A DNA stretch of 64,000 bases from Carideicomes alvinocaridis (lineage in GTDB: Bacteria > Pseudomonadota > Alphaproteobacteria > Rhodobacterales > Rhodobacteraceae): NCBI GenBank assembly GCA_005473895.2, contig SRJI02000012.1:1-64000 (forward strand). Direction: 5' to 3'. Made by a program: the position numbers and the translations under genes. Shown one piece after another: positions 1 through 6,837 of the stretch. The notes below the pieces were generated by a model. It did no database searches, had not been told where the DNA came from, and saw only the letters and a program-made list of their open reading frames with translations. Position 1 is the first letter of the stretch; every line of letters starts with the position of its first letter.

Positions 1-2086
1 GGTTGCGCAGCCCGTTGCCGCGCCCCCGTCCCCGGGCCGCGCCCGCCCCCACACCGGGCCCGCGGCCGTCATCGGTGACGGTGACATGCAGCCGGGCGTC
101 GCCGCCGGCCTCCTCCACCCGCACGCGGATGGCGACCCGCGCGGCGCCGGCATGGCGCAGCACGTTGTTCACCGCCTCGCGCAGGATGGCGCGCAGGCCG
201 TTGGCCACCTGGGGCGCGACATGGCTGTCCTCCAGCTCCGGCTCGCGCCAGTCGAGCGCGATATCGGCGGAAGCCAGATGCTCCGACAGCTCGGCGCGCA
301 GGTCGCCCAGCACCCGGGTCAGGCTGACCGGCTCGCCCCCGGGGTTGGAGATGATCTCGCGCAGGTCGGTGAGGGTCTGGCGGATCAGCGCATCCTTGCG
401 CTCGGCCTCGGCGCTGTGCAGCGCGCCCAGAAGCTGGACGCCGATATTGTCGTGCATGTCGCGATTGATGCGCCGGCGCTCCTGCTCGGCCCCCTCCTCG
501 TAGGCGCGGCGGCGCTCGATGAACTGCGCGGCCATCTGCAGGATATCCGCCACCCGCTGCAGGTCACGGACCGAGAACAGCCGCCGCCCGCGATGCGCCC
601 AGAGCATCCGGGTCGAGGACAGCGTGTCGAGCCCCGGCACATCCATCACCGCGCCCGCCTCGCGCAGAACCGGGCGGTCCACCGGGGTCGGCGCCGGCAT
701 GATCTCCAGCGGGTGGAACATCTCGCTCAGCAGGCGGTGCAGCATCTCGCGCTGCGCCTCGCCGTCCGGCGCCATGGCGACGCCGGTGATCATGTCGAAC
801 AGCTCTTCCGTGGACAGCCAGCGCCGGCCGGTGAGCCATTGCGCGAGCCGGTCGCGCAGCGGCAGGTAGAGGAACGCCACGATGAACAGCGCGAGCGAGA
901 AGGCCGGCAGCTCTTCCATCGTCGCCACCGAGATCAGCGCGGCGTCGAGCAGCAGCAGCAGCGCCACGCCGCCCCCGTAGAACAGCGCGCGGAAGGCCCA
1001 GAACTCCAGTTCGAACAGCCGGAAGCGCGCCACGCCCACGGCCAGCCCGGCATAGATGATGAGGAACAGCGCAAAGGCGTAACCCTGGCTGATCTGCGGC
1101 TCCAGCCCGAAGGCCTGCGGCAGCGCCACGAGGGTCACGAAGCCGCCCGCGCCCAGCGTGACCGACAGCCCGAACCACCGCAACGCGGCGCGGGCATGGG
1201 GATTGCCGCGCGTCGCCCGTACCTGCCAGAGCACGGCCAGAAGGATGACGCTCATCTCCAGCACCACGGGGATGTGGATCATCAGCGCCGTGGTGACGGT
1301 CAGCCGCAGGAAGGACAGAAGCGCCCAGAGACCGAAGAGCGCCATCACCGCCCCCGGCACCCAGCGGGGCAGCCGCCGCACGGGATAGACCACGAAGAGG
1401 CAGATCATCCCGATCCCGAAGACGATCGCCCCCAGCGAGTTGAAGGCCGAGGCCCAGTCGAAGACCGGCCCCGGCAGCGCAAGTTCCCGGCTGGAATAGA
1501 GCGCCGCGGCATAGGAGGACACCATGAGCCCGACGCCCGCCAGCGCCAGGTAGCGCGCCTCGGGCTGGCGGCCGCGGATGGCCAGCACCCAGCCGCCCAG
1601 CGTGGCACCGCAGAAGCCGACGAACAGCTGCACCCAGTAGACCACCGGCAGATCGCCGACCGGGCGCCGGGGCACGGGGGTCACCTGCACCTGCCGCTCT
1701 GCGCCGTCGCGGACAACCCGCAGCACAACCGCCTCGCCCGAGAGCAGCGCGTGCAATCGGTTCTGCCGGGCATAGAGCGCCTCCATCGCCGCGATGTCGG
1801 GCAGAGCGTCGGGTTCCTCCAGAAGGTCCGAGGGCTCGAGCGCCACCTCGCCTTCGGCACGGTCCCCCGGCGGCGCCAGGGCGCGCAGGTGGTCGCCCGG
1901 GCGCAGCGCGCCGGCGGGGCCGTCAGGCGCCACCTCCAGGACCAGCGCGCCAGCCGTGCCGTCGAGCGCGGGCACCAGCCGCAGGCCGAGCCAGGGCTGG
2001 GCCAGGGCGATCCAGGTGACGAGCGCCGCCGCGGCCAGCGACACCAGGCCCAGGACGACGAATGGCGTGATCAGTCTGCGCTGCAC
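1..2086 (-). CDS. Membrane sensor histidine kinase (HisKA_3/NarL-DegS type), 3' end cut off by window
   Basis: Sensor kinase of a two-component system. At least 695 codons are visible and the gene continues past base 1. The N-terminus has a membrane segment (about residues 5-30). A PDZ-like stretch with APDGPAGALRPGDHL follows near residues 50-66, then a cluster of membrane helices. The dimerisation/phosphotransfer motif RDMHDNIG places the phospho-acceptor at His545. The HATPase part shows an N-box (EAVNNVLRHA), DDGRG and GRGNGLRN just before the edge. This H-box is the HisKA_3 type that pairs with NarL/LuxR regulators, and the partner is probably just outside the window. The GTG start at 2086 is chosen because GGAAGGGG lies 6 nt upstream and the hydrophobic N-terminus begins there. 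The gene diverges from the lipoprotein/Slam pair. The ligand is unknown. Confidence 0.88.
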   Translation of the reverse strand, partial: MQRRLITPFVVLGLVSLAAAALVTWIALAQPWLGLRLVPALDGTAGALVLEVAPDGPAGALRPGDHLRALAPPGDRAEGEVALEPSDLLEEPDALPDIAAMEALYARQNRLHALLSGEAVVLRVVRDGAERQVQVTPVPRRPVGDLPVVYWVQLFVGFCGATLGGWVLAIRGRQPEARYLALAGVGLMVSSYAAALYSSRELALPGPVFDWASAFNSLGAIVFGIGMICLFVVYPVRRLPRWVPGAVMALFGLWALLSFLRLTVTTALMIHIPVVLEMSVILLAVLWQVRATRGNPHARAALRWFGLSVTLGAGGFVTLVALPQAFGLEPQISQGYAFALFLIIYAGLAVGVARFRLFELEFWAFRALFYGGGVALLLLLDAALISVATMEELPAFSLALFIVAFLYLPLRDRLAQWLTGRRWLSTEELFDMITGVAMAPDGEAQREMLHRLLSEMFHPLEIMPAPTPVDRPVLREAGAVMDVPGLDTLSSTRMLWAHRGRRLFSVRDLQRVADILQMAAQFIERRRAYEEGAEQERRRINRDMHDNIGVQLLGALHSAEAERKDALIRQTLTDLREIISNPGGEPVSLTRVLGDLRAELSEHLASADIALDWREPELEDSHVAPQVANGLRAILREAVNNVLRHAGAARVAIRVRVEEAGGDARLHVTVTDDGRGPGVGAGAARGRGRGNGLRN

Positions 2087-2264
2087 CCAGGGCCCCTTCC
2101 CCGCATCCCCGAAGGGCCTGCACGGCCCCGTTCGATCTTGGGCGCAAAATACGGCCCGATCAACGCTTTGCTGCCCCCCCGTTCAGGGGGGCGACCGGCG
2201 CCGGGCGCTCGGGTCATATGCCGGCATTGCATTTCCGCATTCACGCGAGGGAGAGAAGGTTTCA
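2087..2264. promoter_or_regulatory. Divergent intergenic region, kinase / TbpB-like lipoprotein
   Basis: A 178-bp spacer that must carry the promoters for both the kinase (minus) and the lipoprotein (plus). It holds a C6-gttca-G6 hairpin at 2175-2191 and a slightly AT-richer patch near 2148-2165. GAGAGAAGG at 2251-2259 is the ribosome site of the lipoprotein. I see no convincing -35/-10 pair and no Fur or Irr box. Confidence 0.45.
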
Positions 2265-2933
2265 ATGCATTTGAAGGCATTCAAGATGATCATGGCGGGG
2301 GCGGCCCTGGCCTCCATCGCCGCCTGCAGCTCTAGCGGCAGCGGCTCCGGCGGATCCGGCGGACCGCTTTCCGCGGACGCCTATGACGACGAGGTCTCGC
2401 GCATCCAGGGCCTGGCGCCGACCGGCGACATGCCGACCAGCCTCGACGCCACCTATACCGGCGCCACCAAGCAAAGCCTGCGCGAGACCGCGGGCGGCGC
2501 CGAGGTGGGCGAGATGATGGCCGACCTGCAGCTGACCGCCGACTGGACCGAGGGCCAGGCCGGCAATCCGTGGAGCGGCAGCGCCGACAATTTCCGCGGC
2601 ACGCTGAACGGTGACGCCTTTACCATGGATGGCGAACTGACCGTCGCCGCCGCCGAGGCGCAGAGCCTGACCAGCACGATCGGCCGGAGCGAATCCACCG
2701 TGCCGCTGCCCACCGGGGGCACGCGCACCATCGCCACGGGCGCCGCGATGATCCAGCTCGCCGGCGAGGTGGACGACGACGGCACCCCCGTCGACGTGCT
2801 CATGACGCTGGGCGGATCGTTCTTCGGCTCGGGTGGCAAGGCGATGTACGGGACGGCGCAGACCCAGGGCTTCCAGGCCGGGGGCGTGCGCAGCGATCTC
2901 GTGGCTGCCGGCGACTATTACGCCGAACAATGA
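2265..2933 (+). CDS. TbpB-like surface lipoprotein, putative Slam substrate
   Basis: A 222-residue lipoprotein. The signal peptide ends in the lipobox IAAC with the lipidated Cys at residue 21. A Ser/Gly-only linker (residues 22-33) follows, as is usual for lipoproteins displayed away from the membrane. The body is a Gly/Thr-rich beta protein. Its C-terminal part (GGSFFGSGGKAMYGTAQTQG) resembles the strand-and-FFG pattern of transferrin-binding-protein-B barrel domains. The start at 2265 has GAGAGAAGG 5 nt upstream and gives a complete signal peptide. It is followed by a 15-bp hairpin and then a Slam homologue, so it is probably exported to the cell surface by that protein. The bound ligand (metal, haem or other) cannot be read from the sequence, and no iron-regulator site is visible. 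Confidence 0.8.
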   Translation: MHLKAFKMIMAGAALASIAACSSSGSGSGGSGGPLSADAYDDEVSRIQGLAPTGDMPTSLDATYTGATKQSLRETAGGAEVGEMMADLQLTADWTEGQAGNPWSGSADNFRGTLNGDAFTMDGELTVAAAEAQSLTSTIGRSESTVPLPTGGTRTIATGAAMIQLAGEVDDDGTPVDVLMTLGGSFFGSGGKAMYGTAQTQGFQAGGVRSDLVAAGDYYAEQ

Positions 2934-2935
2934 TC

Positions 2936-2973
2936 GGTCAGCCGGGCGCGACCCCAAGCGCGCCCGGCTGACC
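2936..2973 (+). terminator. Strong hairpin between lipoprotein and Slam genes
   Basis: A perfect 15-bp stem (GGTCAGCCGGGCGCG at 2936-2950 and its complement at 2959-2973) with an 8-nt loop, starting 2 nt after the lipoprotein stop codon. No T-tract follows, so it may act as a partial terminator or a 3' mRNA stabiliser that gives more lipoprotein than Slam transcript. Confidence 0.7.
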
Positions 2974-2986
2974 CTCCCCGATTTCG

Positions 2987-4372
2987 ATGACCAAACACTT
3001 TTCCCCGCAGTCTTCCGTCTGCACCTGCCGGCGCCCGGATCCCCCCGGGCGCCGGTTCCTTGCCCGGCTCTGCCTTGCGCTGCTGCTCTGCCTGGCCTGC
3101 GCGTCGCCCGGCCTGGCACGGGAAGAGGCGCCGCGCCCCTCCGCCACCGCCCCGAGCTATGCGCGGGCCACCCGGCTGGCGGCGCAGGGAGAGCTCGAGG
3201 CCGCCGTGGCCCTACTGCGCGGCTGGACCCCCACCACCCGGTCAGAGCGGGAACAGCGGCTCTGGGCGCTCGCCGTCATCCTACGCAGCGCCGGGCGCGC
3301 GGCGGAAGCGCTTCCCCTGCTGGAAGACCTCGTCCGCCTGCGGCCCGACGTGCCGCGGTTCCGCATCGCCCTTGGCGAGGTGCTGGCCGACCGGGGCCAG
3401 ACCGAGCGGGCCCGCTTTCACCTGGAGGAAGCGCGGCTCGCCAGCCCGTCCGAGGCCGACCGCGCCCGGGCCGAACGCGGGCTCGGCGCGCTCGACGCGG
3501 GATCGGCCTGGAGCGGTCATGTCAGCCTCGCGCTCATCCCCGCCACCAATGCCGCGCAGGGCACGAACGCACGCCGGATCCGGCTGGGCGGCCTGGACTT
3601 CGACATCAACCGGGGCTCGCGCGAACGTCCGGCCTTCGGGATCGAGGCGGGGGCCGGGCTGGCCTATGCGCCCGCCATCGGCCCGGCCACGCGGCTGCGC
3701 TTCGGCCTGTCGGGCAAGGCGGAGCTCTATGACGGCAACGCCCCCGACGACATCACCCTGCGGGCCGAGGCCGCGCTGGTCCGCGACCTGGGGGACCGCG
3801 CGCTGGTCGAGGGCGGGCTGACCTGGTCGCGCCGCTGGATCGACGGGGCGGGCTATTCCGCCGGGCCGGGGCTGACCTTCGGCTACTCGGCCCTTGCGGG
3901 GCCGCGCGGGCGGGTCGACGCGGCCGTGGTCGTCGACCGGCTGGACCATGACAGGGCACCGGGGCTCGACGGCTACCGCAGCCTGGCCGTCCTGGCCTAT
4001 ACCCACGCCCTGTCGCCGCGGCTGCACCTGCGCGGTTCGCTGCGGCTGGAACGGATGGCGGCGCGCACGGCCAGCCTTGCCTCCACGGCGTGGGAGGCCG
4101 GGCTGGGTGGCACCTATGCCTTCGAGAACGGGCTGCGGCTGGGCCTCGATTTCGGGCTGCGGCAGGCGGGCTATGATGCCCCCTCCGCGCTATTCGGCGC
4201 GCGCCGCGAGGACCGGCGCCTGACCACCCGGCTGCGCCTGACGCAAGGAGCCTACCAGGTCGGCGGCTTCGCGCCCGTGCTGGAGGTGGAATTCGAGCGT
4301 CAGGACTCCACGATCCCGCTCTACAGGTTCGAGAACCTCAGCACGAGCATCGGCCTGACCCGCCGCTTCTGA
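2987..4372 (+). CDS. Slam-family outer-membrane protein (surface lipoprotein assembly modulator)
   Basis: Outer-membrane protein of 461 residues that would move lipoproteins to the outer face of the outer membrane. An Arg-rich start and hydrophobic core (about residues 24-43) form a signal peptide. TPR-like repeats follow (about 50-165: ATRLAAQGELEAAVALL, AEALPLLEDLVRLRPD, DRGQTERARFHLEEA). From about 175 the protein has alternating beta strands and ends in an aromatic residue (IGLTRRF), typical of a barrel recognised by the BAM complex. TPR plus a DUF560-like barrel is the Slam architecture of Neisseria and other Proteobacteria. It lies 53 bp downstream of a lipoprotein with TbpB-like features, the usual Slam-substrate arrangement. 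The first ATG of the frame was kept as start, although the ribosome site there is weak. Confidence 0.82.
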   Translation: MTKHFSPQSSVCTCRRPDPPGRRFLARLCLALLLCLACASPGLAREEAPRPSATAPSYARATRLAAQGELEAAVALLRGWTPTTRSEREQRLWALAVILRSAGRAAEALPLLEDLVRLRPDVPRFRIALGEVLADRGQTERARFHLEEARLASPSEADRARAERGLGALDAGSAWSGHVSLALIPATNAAQGTNARRIRLGGLDFDINRGSRERPAFGIEAGAGLAYAPAIGPATRLRFGLSGKAELYDGNAPDDITLRAEAALVRDLGDRALVEGGLTWSRRWIDGAGYSAGPGLTFGYSALAGPRGRVDAAVVVDRLDHDRAPGLDGYRSLAVLAYTHALSPRLHLRGSLRLERMAARTASLASTAWEAGLGGTYAFENGLRLGLDFGLRQAGYDAPSALFGARREDRRLTTRLRLTQGAYQVGGFAPVLEVEFERQDSTIPLYRFENLSTSIGLTRRF

Positions 4373-4406
4373 CCGGGCCTTGGCCGCGCGCTCATGGTCC
4401 CCGGCG

Positions 4407-5192
4407 TCAGCGCAGCCGGGGCGGCTTCGACGGATCGCTGCCCGGCGCGGCGGGCCGGTGCGGCTCGGGCGCCTCGCGCTCAGGCAGGTCGAAGCGCAGG
4501 GCCTTCGCCGCGACGGCGGTGATCGCCGGGTCCTGCTCGTCGAGGAAGGTCACGTCGAGCGACACCTCCCCGGCGTCGGAAAAGGTCAGCGCCTCGTTCA
4601 CCGTGCCGGCCAGCGCCTGTTCCGAGCCCGGCACCGCGCCGGCGATCACCAGCATGTGCCCGCGCATGCCGTCCGAATAGGTCACGCCCGTCAGGAACGC
4701 CGCCCGCGCCAGCCCGGCGGCGCTGGCGAGCCGGTGGTCGAGCGCCGCCACCACGCTGCCCGGAAGCGAGGGCGCGTGGAAGGCGCGCGGCTCGGCCTCC
4801 ACCTCTTCTGGACCGTGGCTCAGCGTGGCGGCCAGCCAGTCCACCGCCTCGGGCGGCAGCACATGCGACGATGGCGCCACCCCGAGGTTCAGCGCCAGCC
4901 CCACCCCCTGGCCGGCCATCATCCCGGCCAGCGCCCGGCCGGACAGCCCGACATAGGCGGCGGCCTTTCCGGCATGCTCGGCCAGCCGCTCTTCGGTGTC
5001 GAAGACCAGCAGGCAGGGCGCGCCCTCGATGGTCATGTCCTCGGGGTCGATGCTGTCGCCCTCGGGGTCGGATTTCAGCAGCAGCAGCAGCTCCGCATGG
5101 GCCAGCCGGTCGTAGAAGGCCAGCCGCAGCGCGTCATCCTCCGGCGCCGCATCCATCGCCGCATGGGCCTGGTCGAGCGGTGTGTCCGTCAT
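4407..5192 (-). CDS. SseB N-terminal domain protein
   Basis: A soluble protein of 261 residues. The N-terminal half (LDQAHAAMDAAPEDDALRLAFYDRL, then PCLLVFDTEERLAEHAG and YVGLSGRALAGMM) matches the SseB N-terminal domain family, whose role is unclear. The C-terminus is rich in Pro and Glu. The start is the ATG at 5192, which overlaps the TGA of the upstream glycosylase as ATGA, so the two are translationally coupled. The frame stays open upstream of this ATG, but that part is antisense-like and overlaps the glycosylase. No signal peptide. In several alphaproteobacteria SseB-like genes sit beside the glycosylase; a link to DNA repair is only inferred from position. Confidence 0.78.
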   Translation of the reverse strand: MTDTPLDQAHAAMDAAPEDDALRLAFYDRLAHAELLLLLKSDPEGDSIDPEDMTIEGAPCLLVFDTEERLAEHAGKAAAYVGLSGRALAGMMAGQGVGLALNLGVAPSSHVLPPEAVDWLAATLSHGPEEVEAEPRAFHAPSLPGSVVAALDHRLASAAGLARAAFLTGVTYSDGMRGHMLVIAGAVPGSEQALAGTVNEALTFSDAGEVSLDVTFLDEQDPAITAVAAKALRFDLPEREAPEPHRPAAPGSDPSKPPRLR

Positions 5193-5776
5193 GTCTCGAG
5201 CGCCTCTCTCACGCGGGTCCGAAGCACGGGCAGCAGCTCCTCTCCGAACCATGGGTTCCGATTCAGCCACGCCGTATTGCGCCAGGACGGGTGTGGCAAG
5301 GGGATCATCCCCGCCGGCGCCTCGCGCCAGCGCTGCACGGTCTCGGTCACCCCGGCGCGGGTGCCGAGATGCCATTTCTGCGCGTAGCCGCCGACCATGA
5401 GGGTCAGCCGCACCTCGGGCAGTTCCTCCAGCAGCCGGGCGCGCCAGGTCTGGGCGCAGATCGCCGGCGGCGGGCGGTCGCCGCCCTTGGCGTCATAGCC
5501 CGGAAAGCAGAAGGCCATGGGCAGGATCGCGACGCGGGACGTGTCGTAGAACTCTTCCTCCGTGACGCCCAGCCAGTCGCGCAGGCGGTCGCCGGAGGGA
5601 TCCGTGAAGGGCTTGCCCGACTTGTGCACCCGCGCGCCCGGCGCCTGGCCGGCGATCAGGATCCGCGCGGTGGCGTCTGCCCGCACGACGGGGCGCGGCG
5701 CATGGCCGGTCTCGGTCGCGGCGAAACGCTGCGCACAGAGCGTGCAGCCGCGGATCTCAGAAAGCAGGGCGTCCAT
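5189..5776 (-). CDS. 4Fe-4S uracil-DNA glycosylase family protein
   Basis: Removes uracil (from cytosine deamination or misincorporation) from DNA in base-excision repair. The protein has 195 residues. Cys11, Cys14, Cys90 and Cys107 have the CxxC...C...C spacing of the iron-sulfur uracil glycosylases (family 4/5). The active-site region reads GQAPGARVHKSGKPFTDPSGDRLR (about residues 43-66, written here in part), and a late HPSWRN motif (near residue 160) is the second catalytic loop. It is the first gene of a two-gene operon with the SseB-domain protein, with a 4-nt stop/start overlap. Substrate range (uracil only, or also hypoxanthine) cannot be told from sequence. Confidence 0.85.
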   Translation of the reverse strand: MDALLSEIRGCTLCAQRFAATETGHAPRPVVRADATARILIAGQAPGARVHKSGKPFTDPSGDRLRDWLGVTEEEFYDTSRVAILPMAFCFPGYDAKGGDRPPPAICAQTWRARLLEELPEVRLTLMVGGYAQKWHLGTRAGVTETVQRWREAPAGMIPLPHPSWRNTAWLNRNPWFGEELLPVLRTRVREALET

Positions 5777-5824
5777 GGCCCCTATCTATGCAGCCGGCTA
5801 GCAAAGGGAAGGGGCGCCATTTCG

Positions 5825-5972
5825 ATGATGTTCGAAACGTCTCTGGACGGCTGGGATCCCCGCGGCCATCGCGGTCTGGGCGCTGGTCAAGCCCCGGGTC
5901 TTCACCGCCCATCTGGGCTTCGCGGTCACCGGCGCGCTGCTGGCCGGACTGGCCTGGCAGGCCCTGGCCTGA
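5825..5972 (+). pseudogene. Probable frameshifted one-helix membrane microprotein
   Basis: Tandem ATG codons (5825, 5828), preceded by GGGAAGGGG about 10 nt upstream, open a frame reading MMFETSLDGW. After the GGG at 5853-5855 the adjacent frame continues as IPAAIAVWALVKPRVF and ends LLAGLAWQALA with TGA at 5970-5972. Removing a single G joins the two into a sensible 48-residue membrane protein. The downstream frame has no start codon of its own. Either the gene is broken by a one-base insertion or the sequence has an error there. No family is recognised. Confidence 0.42.
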
Positions 5973-6177
5973 CCCTGCCCGAGGCACGGTTCCGCGCCGC
6001 GCGCGGCTGCCTTGGCATTGTCCCCGTAGCGTCAATATTTCGCCCGATGCCGTAGCATTATGCCCCCGCCTCGGACATAATATCACCAAAGTTGACTTCT
6101 ACTGACGGTACACTCGGTTCCCCGGCCGCCGCATCGCCACAGAAGGGACCGGAGGCGGAAGAGGCCCGGAACGCCCG
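5973..6177 (+). promoter_or_regulatory. Region upstream of capsule-export genes
   Basis: A 205-bp gap with an AT-rich core (6031-6100), unusual for this genome. It holds an inverted repeat ATTATG (6057-6062) / CATAAT (6076-6081) and a TAATAT at 6078-6083 that could be a -10 element. TTGACT occurs at 6092-6097. This is the most likely site of the promoter of the following ATPase gene, but no full consensus pair can be assigned. Confidence 0.35.
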
Positions 6178-6837
6178 ATGCTCGAGTTCGAGAATGTCAG
6201 CAAGTCCTTCTGGACGGGCACGCAGCGCAAGGTGATCCTTGACCGCGCCTCGTTCCGCGTGGACCTGGGCGAAAGCCTCGGCATCCTGGCGCCCAACGGC
6301 ACGGGCAAGACGACGCTGATCAAGATGATGGCCGGGCTGGAAAAGCCGGACGAGGGCGAGATCCGGCGCGGCTGCAAGATCTCCTTTCCGCTGGGTTTCA
6401 TGGGGGGCGTGATCTCCAAGCACTCGGCGATGGAGAATTCGCGCTACATCGCCAAGCTCTACGGCCTCGACCCGGATTACGTGGAGGCGTTCTGCCGCTG
6501 GCTCTGCGGGCTGGAGGAATATTTCGACCAGCCGCTGGGCACCTATTCCTCGGGGATGCGGGCGCGGTTCACCTTCGCGCTGATGCTGGCGCTGGATTTC
6601 GACATCTACCTGATCGACGAGGGCATGCCCTCCTCCACCGACGTGGAGTTCAACCGCAAGGCCGGCGAGATATTGCAGGAACGGCTGCGCACGACGACGA
6701 TCATCATCGTCTCGCACCAGCCGCAGATCCTGGAAAAGTTTGCGCGTCGGGCAGCCGTGCTGAACCAGGGCCAGCTGTCCATGTTCGAGAGTCTGGAAGA
6801 AGCGAAGCAGCTCTATGACTACCAAACCCAAGGCTAG
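6178..6837 (+). CDS. Capsule/polysaccharide ABC-transporter ATPase (KpsT-like)
   Basis: ATP-binding subunit of an exporter that moves capsular or similar polysaccharide across the inner membrane. It has 219 residues, the normal length for KpsT/BexA/CtrD proteins. Walker A reads APNGTGKTT (Ala in place of the first Gly), the ABC signature is YSSGMRARF, Walker B is DIYLIDEGM, and the H-loop is SHQ. The short signature and the DEGM Walker B are characteristic of the polysaccharide-export subfamily. The 3' end overlaps the next gene by 23 bp, so both are in one operon. No permease (KpsM) gene lies next to it, and the 5' side holds only an apparent promoter region. Confidence 0.88.
   Translation: MLEFENVSKSFWTGTQRKVILDRASFRVDLGESLGILAPNGTGKTTLIKMMAGLEKPDEGEIRRGCKISFPLGFMGGVISKHSAMENSRYIAKLYGLDPDYVEAFCRWLCGLEEYFDQPLGTYSSGMRARFTFALMLALDFDIYLIDEGMPSSTDVEFNRKAGEILQERLRTTTIIIVSHQPQILEKFARRAAVLNQGQLSMFESLEEAKQLYDYQTQG

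Noticed and set aside
2087-2264. Fur or Irr box for the TbpB-like lipoprotein
   Set aside because: No AT-rich palindrome of the needed kind is found, so iron control cannot be claimed.
86-2335. Long plus-strand open frame of 749 codons
   Set aside because: It is antisense to the histidine kinase, rich in His, Gln and Arg as expected for a shadow frame, and has no ribosome site or motif.
5757-6089. Minus-strand frame of 110 codons before the glycosylase
   Set aside because: Low-complexity Arg/Gly text, no ribosome site; the opposite strand has the better membrane-helix reading.
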